This document shows, in pieces, positions 1-8,909 of a stretch of DNA of 46,809 nt; the stretch's first letter is position 1, and every line of letters begins with the position of its first letter. Below the pieces are notes generated by a model that searched no databases, had not been told where the DNA came from, and worked only from the letters and a program-made list of their open reading frames with translations. The position numbers and the translations under genes were made by a program. The stretch is from Candidatus Magasanikiibacteriota bacterium (lineage in GTDB: Bacteria; Patescibacteriota; Patescibacteriia; Magasanikbacterales; GWA2-37-8), in assembly GCA_016234265.1 (NCBI GenBank), contig JACRFW010000004.1, positions 1 to 46,809 on the forward strand, given 5' to 3'.

Positions 1-2180
1 CGCGACGATTTATTGAGATAACCATACACGAACAACGCGTCCTTAAAACGCTGGAGTGGTGTCGTATGTACCGTGCCCACTCTGTGCCAAAATAAATCAT
101 GCGCGGTATAGATAGTAAAAAGGTAGGCGGTGGCGGCGTCATCATCAGACAAAATAACGCCTGGTTGCTTAATTTTTTGGAGCCAACCAATAAGAGGCTG
201 ATAGTTCTGTTCGTACAACTTACTGGCATAAATAGTCCAAAGTGACTGGTACTGGCCGACGGCAGTATTCAAAAACACCACCAAGATCAAAATATAAAAA
301 AATACGGAGCGTGCCCGCTGCCAAGGCAACAAAAACCACAGCATGTAAAAACTGACAATAATGGAAAGTGGGACAATAAAAAACCAATAATAATGACCAT
401 ATTGAACTACTCGACCCGTCAGGAGTTGTTGATTCAAAGCCACCCAACCGCCCAAAATAAACGATCCGATAATGATAGAGTTTTGATCCCGCCGCCGCTT
501 ATAAATATAGAGGGCAAATAAGAGCAGCGTGACAAACCCGATCTTGCTAAAGACTGGCTGGCGCCCATGTGTCGCCCACAGGAAATAGGAGGCCTGTTTC
601 CCAGCCGCAGTGCCAAAGTACAAGAGCATTTTGATCACGCTATATGCACCCAACGCCACGCCGACTGCAGCAACAGTAAAAACTTTTTTTGCCCGATCAA
701 TATCTCTGGTGAGAGCGTACAACACACATAAGATCCCCGTCAGCGAAAGCGCAATAGTCCACGCGTAAAAATAACTGTAAAACAGCCAGCCCAAAGCCAA
801 GCCAGCCCAAATAACATGCCGTCGCCGACTTTCCCGCAAGCTCTTAACAAGTAAATTCAGGTAGGTAAAAAAACCCAAAGAGCTGACATATGGGAATGTC
901 GGACGTCCATAAATATTAAAATCAATATAAAATAAGGTCTTGTTGTAAATGATCGAATAACCACCAATGACAAAAAGCGCCGTGGCGGCTGAAAGAAAAG
1001 TATTGCCAGAAAGTTGCTGTGCCAAAAAATATATCAACAGAATGACTATAAAGACACCAATAAAATTATAAATGTTATAGATGGTAGCGGCATTTACCCG
1101 ATCGGACAGCCCAAGCAATTTTATTGGCGCCATGAGCACATATTCATTCATCGTAAATAGATAATCCTGCCCATCCTCCTTGCCTTCGCGAAAAGTAAGA
1201 TTGCCGAGCGAATGTCCCTCAAGCACTTCTTTGCCCCGAGCGATATAATTATGTCCGTCCGAGCCAAAGTGAGGAATATTAATGCCGCGGTAATCACTAC
1301 CGGCTAGATAGGAAAAAATAATTTGAGGGAACGAAACGAGCGTCGTCAGCAACAAACCGGTAATGATGATAAACGCATGGACAGACAGACCCTGCCAAAA
1401 ATTATTCTGAGACTTAGGAACATCGACACCAACGGTTGTCGCTAATTCACGAGTATAAAGTCCAGCCGCGGCCCGCTGCATAATCTTGCCAAGGCCCACG
1501 AGTGAACGGATAGAATCGCAAAAAGGATGTACTCTGGAATTTCTGAAATCGGTCCATAAGACCGGCATTTCCTTAATACGCCACCCTCGTTTGTTGGCAG
1601 TATAGGCCAGTTCAGCTTCGGCCAAAAAATGATTATCGTATTGATAATTAATAATGTCATGTCCGGCAGCCCTGGTAAACATTTTAAACCCTAAGGCGTA
1701 ATCCGTACTTTTAAAACCGAAAACCAATCGTGCCAAGAATAAAAATACATAGCCCAGACCAATGCGCAACCAAGACTGATGCGTCAAAATCTTGGCTCCC
1801 GGGGCATTGCGGCTGCCCATGAGCACGTCAACATTTTTTTTGCTCTGCAAAGTAGTATAAAAACGCAAAATTGCCTCCTCATCAACACTACCGTCAGCGT
1901 CAGTTTCAAGAATATAATCCCCCTGCGCCTGTTTCATTCCAGTTCTCACTGCCGCGCCCCGCCCCTGGTTAGGCGTATAGGAGATGAGCACAACTCGTCC
2001 GGGAAATTGTTTGACAAATTCTTCCACGACCCGCGCGGTTCTGTCGGTAGAGCCGTCGTTCACAACAATCAATTCATACTCTTCTGAAAAATGTATATTC
2101 AAAAAATTAAGCGTGCGATCAAGCGTACTGGGCAAACGGTGTTCTTCATTATAGGCAGGAATAACAACGGAAAGCCGCAT
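1..2180 (-). CDS. GT2 (polyprenyl-phosphate sugar synthase-like) fused to a multi-TM GT-C-like domain, C-terminus cut by window edge
   Basis: The ORF track missed this gene because its stop lies beyond base 1. Reading the minus strand from ATG at 2180 gives about 726 codons without a stop. Residues 1 to about 230 are a GT-A family 2 domain: it opens MRLSVVIPAYNEE, then VVNDGSTD, a DAD metal motif, and a C-terminal half like dolichyl-phosphate mannose synthases. From about residue 265 there is a membrane domain with many hydrophobic segments. It is clearly paralogous to the 24120-25949 protein (shared LAG-YRG, EGHSLGN, LNQQ-TG, HYYWFF). I infer that the GT2 half charges a polyprenyl phosphate with a sugar and the membrane half uses that donor outside the membrane, as GT-C enzymes do. 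The start lies 5 nt after the stop of the GDPD-like gene. No frameshift was seen. Confidence 0.85.
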   Translation of the reverse strand, partial: MRLSVVIPAYNEEHRLPSTLDRTLNFLNIHFSEEYELIVVNDGSTDRTARVVEEFVKQFPGRVVLISYTPNQGRGAAVRTGMKQAQGDYILETDADGSVDEEAILRFYTTLQSKKNVDVLMGSRNAPGAKILTHQSWLRIGLGYVFLFLARLVFGFKSTDYALGFKMFTRAAGHDIINYQYDNHFLAEAELAYTANKRGWRIKEMPVLWTDFRNSRVHPFCDSIRSLVGLGKIMQRAAAGLYTRELATTVGVDVPKSQNNFWQGLSVHAFIIITGLLLTTLVSFPQIIFSYLAGSDYRGINIPHFGSDGHNYIARGKEVLEGHSLGNLTFREGKEDGQDYLFTMNEYVLMAPIKLLGLSDRVNAATIYNIYNFIGVFIVILLIYFLAQQLSGNTFLSAATALFVIGGYSIIYNKTLFYIDFNIYGRPTFPYVSSLGFFTYLNLLVKSLRESRRRHVIWAGLALGWLFYSYFYAWTIALSLTGILCVLYALTRDIDRAKKVFTVAAVGVALGAYSVIKMLLYFGTAAGKQASYFLWATHGRQPVFSKIGFVTLLLFALYIYKRRRDQNSIIIGSFILGGWVALNQQLLTGRVVQYGHYYWFFIVPLSIIVSFYMLWFLLPWQRARSVFFYILILVVFLNTAVGQYQSLWTIYASKLYEQNYQPLIGWLQKIKQPGVILSDDDAATAYLFTIYTAHDLFWHRVGTVHTTPLQRFKDALFVYGYLNKSS

Positions 2181-2185
2181 AGAGT

Positions 2186-2992
2186 TTAAAATAATAATTT
2201 ATCTACCCACATAGACGTCAGGCGCTTACAGAGTTCCTCGCTATTGTCGCCCGATCGTATAAATACATAGAGCTCCAGGCCGAATTCGTGAGCTTCGTGC
2301 ACGAGCTCTGGCGTCATTTTCCCGGGCTCAACAAAAAACACATAATTACAACCGAGCTCATGGGCCGCTTTGAGCCCCGCGTTCTCCCAAGTGTCACCCT
2401 CGTGATAATAGCGCAAGGCGCTCGCGGCAATCGGATTTTTTCCGACATGCTCGGCGCTGGTTAGCCAGGTGAAGCCCAACCGCAGAGTGAGGCCGGTTTC
2501 TTCCAGCGCTTTTTTGGCAGCCATTACCGCTTCGGGAGAAAAGGAGTGAATGCCCATTTGTTCAATAAAACGCGACGGTTCTTTGCCCTGAACTTTAAAG
2601 GCGCCCTCTGCCCGCATGTCGCCTATGGTGACAACTATCTGCCGCGCTGTTTGAGCGGCCTTTTCTGGCGTACTACCCTTCGCCTCAAAAAAAACTTGGA
2701 TACCGCGATCATAGCAACCGGCCACATACTCCCGAAAAAAAGGAGCCGCGCCGCCAATTTGGTCAGGGGCGCGCACCTTGAGCTTGGCAAAAATTTCGGG
2801 GGACATGTTCTCAATATCCGGATCTCTCATTTTAAAATCGGCCGGGTGCACCACCCCCAGTGTTTTTTCATCACTCAAAAGCATGACATCGGCCTCCACC
2901 CCGCCGCCATAAAGACGAAAGGCTTCAAAGGCATTCGGAAAATTTTGCCCTTCCCATTTTCCGCGATGGATAATATTTGGTTTGGTTTCCAT
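2186..2992 (-). CDS. Glycerophosphodiester phosphodiesterase (GDPD)-like protein
   Basis: 268 aa, TIM-barrel GDPD family by motifs. HRG is at residues 9-11, N-AFEAF follows, EADV is around residues 33-36, VVHP around 47-50, FFEAKG lies mid-protein, and the C-terminal strand ends W-D. Known GDPDs hydrolyse glycerophosphodiesters to glycerol-3-phosphate and an alcohol using two His and acidic metal ligands. Those His/Glu/Asp positions look retained, but the usual VxHD is VVHP and the usual ENT motif is degenerate. There is no signal peptide, so a cytoplasmic role is likely. It is packed between an oxidoreductase (8 nt upstream) and the GT2 fusion (5 nt downstream), which suggests a role tied to the glycan or its lipid carrier. 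The substrate cannot be told from sequence. Confidence 0.75.
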   Translation of the reverse strand: METKPNIIHRGKWEGQNFPNAFEAFRLYGGGVEADVMLLSDEKTLGVVHPADFKMRDPDIENMSPEIFAKLKVRAPDQIGGAAPFFREYVAGCYDRGIQVFFEAKGSTPEKAAQTARQIVVTIGDMRAEGAFKVQGKEPSRFIEQMGIHSFSPEAVMAAKKALEETGLTLRLGFTWLTSAEHVGKNPIAASALRYYHEGDTWENAGLKAAHELGCNYVFFVEPGKMTPELVHEAHEFGLELYVFIRSGDNSEELCKRLTSMWVDKLLF

Positions 2993-3000
2993 AGAGGACG

Positions 3001-3978
3001 CTATTTTTGTAAAATTTTTTCACACGCCTCGGTCACGCGACAGGCAAAAGTGCTGTCGGTAATGGGCTTGGCACCAGTATGTACACAATGTATGAAATGC
3101 TCTAGCTCATTAAGAAGGGGCTCGCGGGCGTTGATAGACGGTTTTATAAATTTGGCCTCTTTTTCAAATTGGACTATCTGCGAACGATTGCCCTTACTGT
3201 TCGTGGTGCTGGGGTAGGGTAATTTCCACAAACTTAGTTTATCATGTTGAAGCTGATCGTCAAACACTGCCATGCCTTTGTCGCCCACAATGGTAATTTT
3301 TCGCACTTTTTCTGGCCAAAACCAACTGGTGGTGAGCGCGGCGGTCAAACCGTTTTGATATTGTAAGGTAGTGGAGGTAAAATCATCGCGCTCGGAGTGA
3401 CTTATAGAATGACGGCTACCCGAAATGCTAAATTGTTGCCCAGGAAAAAAATATTCTAAAATAGCCAAATCATGAACCCCAGCATCTTGAAAACAGCCCA
3501 CGTCACTCCGAATTGGACTACAGTACAAATGTTCGCCGCGGAAATATTGGATCATACCAAAACTGTCTAAAACACTTTTGAGATACCGGATGTAGTCGTT
3601 GTATAAATACTGAAAACCGACCATAAAAATATTGGATTGGCTGGCTGCGACTTTTTGTACCGCCTGGGCCTGCTTTACTGTTAACACCATCGGTTTTTCC
3701 ACCAGCACGTGCTTACCAGCTTTGAGCGCGGACATAATAAGATCAAAGTGCGTCGCGAGCGGGGTCGCAATAATGACGCAATTGAGTGTCTGGTCGCCAA
3801 AAATTTCCGCGGCGTCAGTGGTGGTTTTAATGCCTGGAGCCAACTCGGTCGCGGGCGTCATGAAAGATGCTTGGGTGCTGGCGCACACCGTGGTGAGTTG
3901 AACGCCGGGCGTGGTTTGCAAAAGCCGGGCATAGTGTTTGCCGAAGCGACCAAACCCGATGAGGCCAAAACGTAGCAT
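3001..3978 (-). CDS. Gfo/Idh/MocA family NAD(P)-dependent oxidoreductase
   Basis: About 325 aa. The N-terminal Rossmann fold shows GLIGFGRFGKHYA, the EKP motif appears as LVEKPM near residue 95, and the C-terminal domain carries DAGVHDLAIL, the family's usual His region. Members reduce or oxidise sugar keto or hydroxyl groups. The ORF can start at GTG 3984, but ATG 3978 gives the normal N-terminus and is chosen. The gene lies 14 nt after the methyltransferase/epimerase fusion. With that fusion and the cupin it could supply the keto-reduction step of a branched-chain deoxysugar pathway, as in antibiotic sugar clusters (inference). Substrate and product are unknown. Confidence 0.85.
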   Translation of the reverse strand: MLRFGLIGFGRFGKHYARLLQTTPGVQLTTVCASTQASFMTPATELAPGIKTTTDAAEIFGDQTLNCVIIATPLATHFDLIMSALKAGKHVLVEKPMVLTVKQAQAVQKVAASQSNIFMVGFQYLYNDYIRYLKSVLDSFGMIQYFRGEHLYCSPIRSDVGCFQDAGVHDLAILEYFFPGQQFSISGSRHSISHSERDDFTSTTLQYQNGLTAALTTSWFWPEKVRKITIVGDKGMAVFDDQLQHDKLSLWKLPYPSTTNSKGNRSQIVQFEKEAKFIKPSINAREPLLNELEHFIHCVHTGAKPITDSTFACRVTEACEKILQK

Positions 3979-3992
3979 AAACACACGCTAAT

Positions 3993-6281
3993 TTAGGACA
4001 ACGCCGCACTATTCTTAAACCAGCGATAAGACCGTTTTAAACCAACCTTAAGATCAACCTTAGCGCTATAGCCCAAACTTTTTTTGGCTTTAGTTAGATC
4101 AGGACATCGACGACGGGGTTCGTCTTGCGGATAATTATCCGGATAGGAAACTAGATTCACCGCAATTTTATTATCAAAAACAACTTCAGCTACCGTATCT
4201 GCCAGCACCTTCATATTAATTTCATCGTTATCATTACCAATATTATAGACTTCTCCATCAGCGCCAAAAAGTAACACCTTAAGAAACCCCACGATAGCGT
4301 CGGTCACATAACAAAACGTCCTGGTTTGGTTGCCTTTATCGTGCACCGTCAGTGCCTTGCCTTCCATGCCTTGGCTCAAAAAAGTGGGAATGACACGATA
4401 GTCTTTAGAGCTCATACCGGGACCATACACGTTGAAAGGGCGGACAATTTTTATTGGAGTATGGTGGACCTGGTGATATGACATGGCCAGAGTTTCTCCT
4501 AAACGCTTAGATTCATCATAACATGAGCGCGGCCCTATAGAAGACACGTTGCCTTTGTATGTTTCCGGAGTCGGGATAACATTGGGGTCCGGGTCGCCAT
4601 AAATTTCGCTTGAGCTGAAATAAAGGACACTTTTCGCCTGCTTTACTCGCGCCAATTCAAGGGTATTTTTGAGCCCAAAAATTGTGCCCTCAATTGTCTC
4701 AATAGGATATTTTTTATAATATATAGGGGAAGCCACCCCTGCGGCGTTGATGATATAATCCACGCTGCCCTCTACGGTAAAAGGGGTACAAACATTATGT
4801 TCTAAAAAGGTAATAGCTGGACTGGAAATTTCACGCAATAAATTATTCTTTTTGCCCACGATATGGTTATCAATAGATACTACCCTGCATGATTCTGGTA
4901 AAAAATACTTATTGAGCATATCAACGGTCGCTACCATATAACTGCCAATAAAACCGGAGCCACCTGTTATTACCACTGTTTTGCCAGAGAGAAGTTGCGC
5001 CTCTTTACCCAAAGATTGGATGATGGAATACAAATCCTGATCAACAATATTTTCAATGATAAGCGGGCGCGGCACGGGTATTATAAATCGCTCATGCTGA
5101 ACTAATTTCTTCATAATAGGCTCGGCAAAATTCCAGGCCAAGATCAATATATAATCCGGATGGTCAACGGCCAAATGTTCCGGTCCTACCACCGGCAAAT
5201 GAGTTCCTGGCATGAATAATCCCTGCTTCCAACTACTGTCATCAACCACATAGTCAATAGTATCCTTACCAATGCCAAAATAACTAAGAAGCGTTGTGGC
5301 TTTAGCCGGCGCTCCATAGCCGACTATTTTCTTTCCTGCGGATTTCAATTCACCGAGCAACTGAAGTAACTGTCGTTTATTCTCGCCTATTCTTTGACCA
5401 AAATGAATAAAGGTTGCTTCTTGGGAAAGACCACAGGTCTCTTCCTCGGCAAAAAACTGATCAATAGCAGCAGTGTGCGGCGGCCGTGAACCTCCGCGCT
5501 TTTGCACAAAAACACGGAGCGAACCGCCGTGAGTGTCGGTGCGCTCTATGTCGAATACTTCCATGCCCAAACGCTTGAATAAAGCGCACAAGGTGTGGAC
5601 CGTAAAATACGAGAGGTGCTCATGGTAAACTGTATCAAATAGATTTTTTTCAATCAGATCGCGCAGGTAATATGCTTCAATTACAAAAACGCCATCCGGA
5701 GCCAACAATATTTTCACGCCCTCAACAATTTCATCTAAATCATCAACATGCGGAAAAACGCTCGTCGCCGTGACGAGATGCGCCGTGCCGTGGTCTCTCA
5801 CAATTTCGCCTGCCACCGTTGGACTAAAAAAAACTGGCTTTGTTTCAATGCCATTGCTGGTAGCCATCTCTGCGATCTTGATTGCCGGATCAATACCGAG
5901 CACTCGCCTGCCACGATTTTTAAAAGGGCGCAGGAGTATACCATCATTGCTCCCAATATCCACCACCAAAGCGCCACCAGGCAAAGACAGACGACCTATC
6001 ATGGTTTCGGAAAATGTTTCAAAGTGAGAAACAAAGGCCGGTGAAGTTGAAGAGACATATACATAGTTGCGAAACAACAGTTCAGGCGAAACAACATCCG
6101 CGAGTTGCACAAAACCACAGTCGCGGCACAGTTGGAGCTCAAGCGGAAAAGACTGCTCTAGTAGCTGCAGCTGATCTGGACGTAGAAAGGCGTTGGCCGG
6201 CGGTGTTGAGCCAAGTGATAGTACGCCGTGCAGATTCTGTCCAATGCAAACGCGGCAGGTTGTTCTCTTCATTACCATCAT
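3993..6281 (-). CDS. Bifunctional fusion: sugar C-methyltransferase + UXS-like NAD-dependent epimerase/decarboxylase
   Basis: About 762 aa with two enzyme modules. Residues 1-410 have the architecture of NDP-sugar C-methyltransferases (TylC3/NovU type). They contain a Zn-binding N-terminus (C-x-x-C, later CRDCGF), a SAM domain with VVDIGSNDGILL, YHEHLSYF, and a C-terminal lobe with GYGAPAKATTLL. After a short linker, residues about 435-760 form an extended SDR with GGSGFIGS, SSSEIYGD, catalytic CYDESKR and PRRRCPD-TKAKK, closely matching the UXS protein at 44036-44986. C-methyltransferases of this type act on 4-keto-6-deoxy NDP-sugars. The SDR would process the same nucleotide sugar. The ORF extends to a TTG at 6290. 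ATG 6281 is chosen because it has AGAAG just upstream and lies 15 nt past the cupin stop. No internal stop was seen. Confidence 0.85.
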   Translation of the reverse strand: MMVMKRTTCRVCIGQNLHGVLSLGSTPPANAFLRPDQLQLLEQSFPLELQLCRDCGFVQLADVVSPELLFRNYVYVSSTSPAFVSHFETFSETMIGRLSLPGGALVVDIGSNDGILLRPFKNRGRRVLGIDPAIKIAEMATSNGIETKPVFFSPTVAGEIVRDHGTAHLVTATSVFPHVDDLDEIVEGVKILLAPDGVFVIEAYYLRDLIEKNLFDTVYHEHLSYFTVHTLCALFKRLGMEVFDIERTDTHGGSLRVFVQKRGGSRPPHTAAIDQFFAEEETCGLSQEATFIHFGQRIGENKRQLLQLLGELKSAGKKIVGYGAPAKATTLLSYFGIGKDTIDYVVDDSSWKQGLFMPGTHLPVVGPEHLAVDHPDYILILAWNFAEPIMKKLVQHERFIIPVPRPLIIENIVDQDLYSIIQSLGKEAQLLSGKTVVITGGSGFIGSYMVATVDMLNKYFLPESCRVVSIDNHIVGKKNNLLREISSPAITFLEHNVCTPFTVEGSVDYIINAAGVASPIYYKKYPIETIEGTIFGLKNTLELARVKQAKSVLYFSSSEIYGDPDPNVIPTPETYKGNVSSIGPRSCYDESKRLGETLAMSYHQVHHTPIKIVRPFNVYGPGMSSKDYRVIPTFLSQGMEGKALTVHDKGNQTRTFCYVTDAIVGFLKVLLFGADGEVYNIGNDNDEINMKVLADTVAEVVFDNKIAVNLVSYPDNYPQDEPRRRCPDLTKAKKSLGYSAKVDLKVGLKRSYRWFKNSAALS

Positions 6282-6296
6282 ACTTCTCAACTGGTC

Positions 6297-6683
6297 TTAA
6301 ATAAGTTTTACGCGGACAGTATCAGCCTCATAGGCGGCCTGATGGCGGGAGTTGAGAGCCATCACTACCCATGTGGTGTCTTCTAAAAAACGAAAGGCAT
6401 GAATGACCATTGCCGGAGAATAAACCATGTCGCCAGTCTGTAAAATTGCTGACTTGATCTCTGAATCTTCAGCTCCTACTGGTTTCTCAAAATATTCCAT
6501 TTTACCAGAGAGCATGTAGCAGTAGTGCGCATCGGTCTTGTGATAATGGTTCGCCCGAACGCTTCCGGCTTTAGAAGTGATAATTAAGGTACTTTTTATG
6601 ATAGTTTTTCCATCATCTAAAATTTTTGTAATGCCGCCGCGATTGTCGGTAAACTCGGGACGTATGCCTTTTGTTATATGCAT
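6297..6683 (-). CDS. RmlC-like cupin, possible sugar epimerase/isomerase
   Basis: Single cupin domain of about 128 aa starting MHITKGIRPEF. Cupin motif 1 is visible as NHYHKTDAHYCYMLSG and motif 2 as TGDMVYSPAMVIHAF. The track ORF starts 21 codons earlier at a TTG, but those residues look unlike a cupin N-terminus, so ATG 6683 is preferred. Cupins beside sugar C-methyltransferases are often NDP-4-keto-6-deoxysugar 3(5)-epimerases or 3,4-ketoisomerases. The position 15 nt before the C-methyltransferase/SDR fusion supports that, but specificity cannot be read from the motifs. It could instead be a non-catalytic sugar-binding cupin. Confidence 0.7.
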   Translation of the reverse strand: MHITKGIRPEFTDNRGGITKILDDGKTIIKSTLIITSKAGSVRANHYHKTDAHYCYMLSGKMEYFEKPVGAEDSEIKSAILQTGDMVYSPAMVIHAFRFLEDTTWVVMALNSRHQAAYEADTVRVKLI

Positions 6684-6742
6684 AAAATAAAGGCTATATG
6701 AATTAAACAACCCCCTTATTATGAATGACCCTAAGCGCTTTG

Positions 6743-7417
6743 TCAAGGAGACAAAAGATGTTTTGACTCTATAAAATCCACCACGCTTTCCGCCACCATT
6801 GCATGGCCAGCGGCGGTGAAGTGCCCGGTATCACGAATAAATACTTGGGTCTTTTCCGAGTTGATAGCCCTCGCAGTTCGATCGCTGAGATCCAAAATAG
6901 GAAACTTTGTTCCGATAACCTGTTGAAATATTTTATTCGGCAAAGAAGCGTCATACGTTGCCGGAAGTGTTTCAGACAGTTGTTTAGCATATTTATTATC
7001 TACTTGCCAATAATTAGGTATAATAACAACATTAAACTTCCCGCCATCACGATTTACTGTTTCTCCGAGTTTAAGGGCTAATTCGGCCGTAAAACGCATC
7101 AATTTAAGCCGATCAATATCGGCCGGATTAAAAAAGGCGCGATCATCGTCCCCTAAGGTCACCGCCTTAATAGCTACCGGATCAAATAGGCCAAGTCGCA
7201 GCCACTGTCTATATAAAAATGTCGCAGGCCAGCGTGCTATGCCAATTTGCTTAATGGAAAGTAGATAAAGATGCTCAGTGACAATAGCCAAAAGGCGCCT
7301 TATAAAACGGACTAATTCTAACTGCTGACTTTCATTATTCTGGGCAGCCGCTGTAGCATCATTCAAAGCCGCCTTCAAACTAAGCAAGCGACGGCCAGAT
7401 AAAAAATTAAGTTTCAT
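6743..7417 (-). CDS. Truncated SGNH/GDSL-like hydrolase domain protein (MBOAT partner)
   Basis: 224 aa. The C-terminus carries DTGHFTAAGHAMVAESVV, matching SGNH block V (Asp-x-x-His with a following helix). FNVVIIPNYWQ fits the strand before it. The N-terminal GDSx nucleophile block and the Gly/Asn oxyanion blocks are absent. There is no room to find them upstream, because the MBOAT stop lies 17 nt before this start. No signal peptide or clear N-terminal TM is visible. In O-acetylation systems such as AlgI/AlgJ/AlgX or DltB/DltD, an SGNH-type protein finishes acyl transfer outside the membrane. Here only the C-terminal half survives, so this is either a remnant or a reduced partner. The N-terminal 100 residues are not recognisable. 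Confidence 0.6.
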   Translation of the reverse strand: MKLNFLSGRRLLSLKAALNDATAAAQNNESQQLELVRFIRRLLAIVTEHLYLLSIKQIGIARWPATFLYRQWLRLGLFDPVAIKAVTLGDDDRAFFNPADIDRLKLMRFTAELALKLGETVNRDGGKFNVVIIPNYWQVDNKYAKQLSETLPATYDASLPNKIFQQVIGTKFPILDLSDRTARAINSEKTQVFIRDTGHFTAAGHAMVAESVVDFIESKHLLSP

Positions 7418-7434
7418 AATATCAGCAGAATTTC

Positions 7435-8901
7435 TTAAAACTGAAAATAGATAAACGGACGCTCACCAAAATACCCAAAAAATATTATCCAAAGCATCAG
7501 GGCATTATAAAATGTCCAACGAACCCATGGCGCGCGCGCCGCGAGCGCTTCACCCAAGGTGCCATTTTTTATCCGAAAATGCACATACTCCATAAAAATA
7601 ATGGCAATAAATATATGCGCCAAGCTAAACGTGCTCACGCCGAGCACGCCGGACAATCTAATAAACGAACCTGCTCTCAAAAAATAATCACCAAGTCCGA
7701 CAAAAAAATGCCGGAAAATATAAACGGCATCGGCAATAGATTTGGCCCGGAAAAGTATCCAACTGATGGAAATCAAAAAGAATGTTATGATCATCTGCAA
7801 AAACGCGCGCAAACGCAGACTCTGGTCAAAACGAATAAAATTAATGATTTTCTCACGAAGAGCCTTGGTCCAAATTGAAATAACTATATAACAACCAAGA
7901 AGACCGCCCCAAATAACGTAGTTCCAGGCCGCACCATGCCACAAACCACTCAACAGGAAAACAATCATGATATTTAACGATCGACGCCATTTTGCCACTA
8001 ACTTACCGCCCAATGGGATATACACATAATCACGAAACCAAGAGGAAAGCGAAATGTTCCAGCGCCGCCAAAATTCTCCGACCGATTTAGAAAAGTATGG
8101 CCGATCAAAATTGTTCATTAGTTTAAAACCCATGACCTTCGCTGAACCTATAGCGATATCAGTATAACCTGAGAAATCGCCATAAATTTGGAAAGCAAAT
8201 AAAATGACGGCAATAATAAGTGGCCAACCATAAAATTGGGTCGGATAGTCAAACACTCGATTAACAATCGTAGCGCTATTGTCGGCAATAACAATTTTCT
8301 TAAAAAAACCCCAAAGCATAAGACTCAGCCCAGAAGACACCCGCGGCCAACTGAATTCATGTTTTTCCCTAAATTGATGAAGCAAATTCTGCGGCCTTTC
8401 AATCGGTCCCGCTACGAGCTGGGGGTAAAACATGACATATAACGCATAAATGCCAAAATGCCGCTCTGCCTTTTGATTGCCGCGATAGACTTCAATAGTG
8501 TAACTCAACGCCTGAAAAGTATGAAAAGATAATCCGATTGGTAAGATAATCTTTAGAATCGGCATAGAATAGTTCCAATGTAGTGCTTGCATGAGAACAT
8601 TCAGATTGCCGCTGGCAAAACCATAGTATTTGAAAAAAGCCAAAAAACCAATATTGGATATGATGCTGATGATCAAATAGGCTTTCCTCCTCGCCCCGCT
8701 AGAGCGATCGATCAAAATGCCAGCTATATAATCGACAATGATCGTGGTGAACAAAATAAGAATGTAAACGGGTATAAAAGCCATGTAAAAAACGCAGCTG
8801 GACAACAGCAACCAAAGCCAACGAAATCTGTGTGGCATCATGAAATAGACGGCGGTAACAACCGGAAAAAATATAAAAAAAATAAAAGAATTAAAGATCA
8901 T
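7435..8901 (-). CDS. MBOAT family membrane O-acyltransferase (AlgI-like)
   Basis: 488 aa polytopic membrane protein. Family signatures appear in order: PIGLSFHTFQALSY near 121-134, MFYPQLVAGPIERP near 157-170, YGDFSGYTDIAIG near 240-252, FWRRWNISLSSWFRDYVYIPLGG near 277-299 and LSGLWHGAAWNY with the conserved active His at about 322. Length matches AlgI/PatA-type transferases (about 470-500 aa). These enzymes take acyl groups across the membrane to O-acylate an extracellular polysaccharide. It lies directly upstream of the SGNH-like fragment, the usual pairing, and 8 nt after the methyltransferase gene. It probably O-acetylates the glycan made by this locus. Confidence 0.92.
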   Translation of the reverse strand: MIFNSFIFFIFFPVVTAVYFMMPHRFRWLWLLLSSCVFYMAFIPVYILILFTTIIVDYIAGILIDRSSGARRKAYLIISIISNIGFLAFFKYYGFASGNLNVLMQALHWNYSMPILKIILPIGLSFHTFQALSYTIEVYRGNQKAERHFGIYALYVMFYPQLVAGPIERPQNLLHQFREKHEFSWPRVSSGLSLMLWGFFKKIVIADNSATIVNRVFDYPTQFYGWPLIIAVILFAFQIYGDFSGYTDIAIGSAKVMGFKLMNNFDRPYFSKSVGEFWRRWNISLSSWFRDYVYIPLGGKLVAKWRRSLNIMIVFLLSGLWHGAAWNYVIWGGLLGCYIVISIWTKALREKIINFIRFDQSLRLRAFLQMIITFFLISISWILFRAKSIADAVYIFRHFFVGLGDYFLRAGSFIRLSGVLGVSTFSLAHIFIAIIFMEYVHFRIKNGTLGEALAARAPWVRWTFYNALMLWIIFFGYFGERPFIYFQF

Positions 8902-8909
8902 ATACTACG

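Noticed and set aside
1-2180. Apparent gene-free left edge or several broken genes suggested by the ORF track
   Set aside because: Hand translation of the minus strand from 2180 gives one uninterrupted frame to base 1. The listed small ORFs are shadows.
2546-3217. 223-aa plus-strand ORF
   Set aside because: Antisense to the GDPD-like gene and the end of the Gfo/Idh gene, which have clear family motifs; its own sequence shows none.
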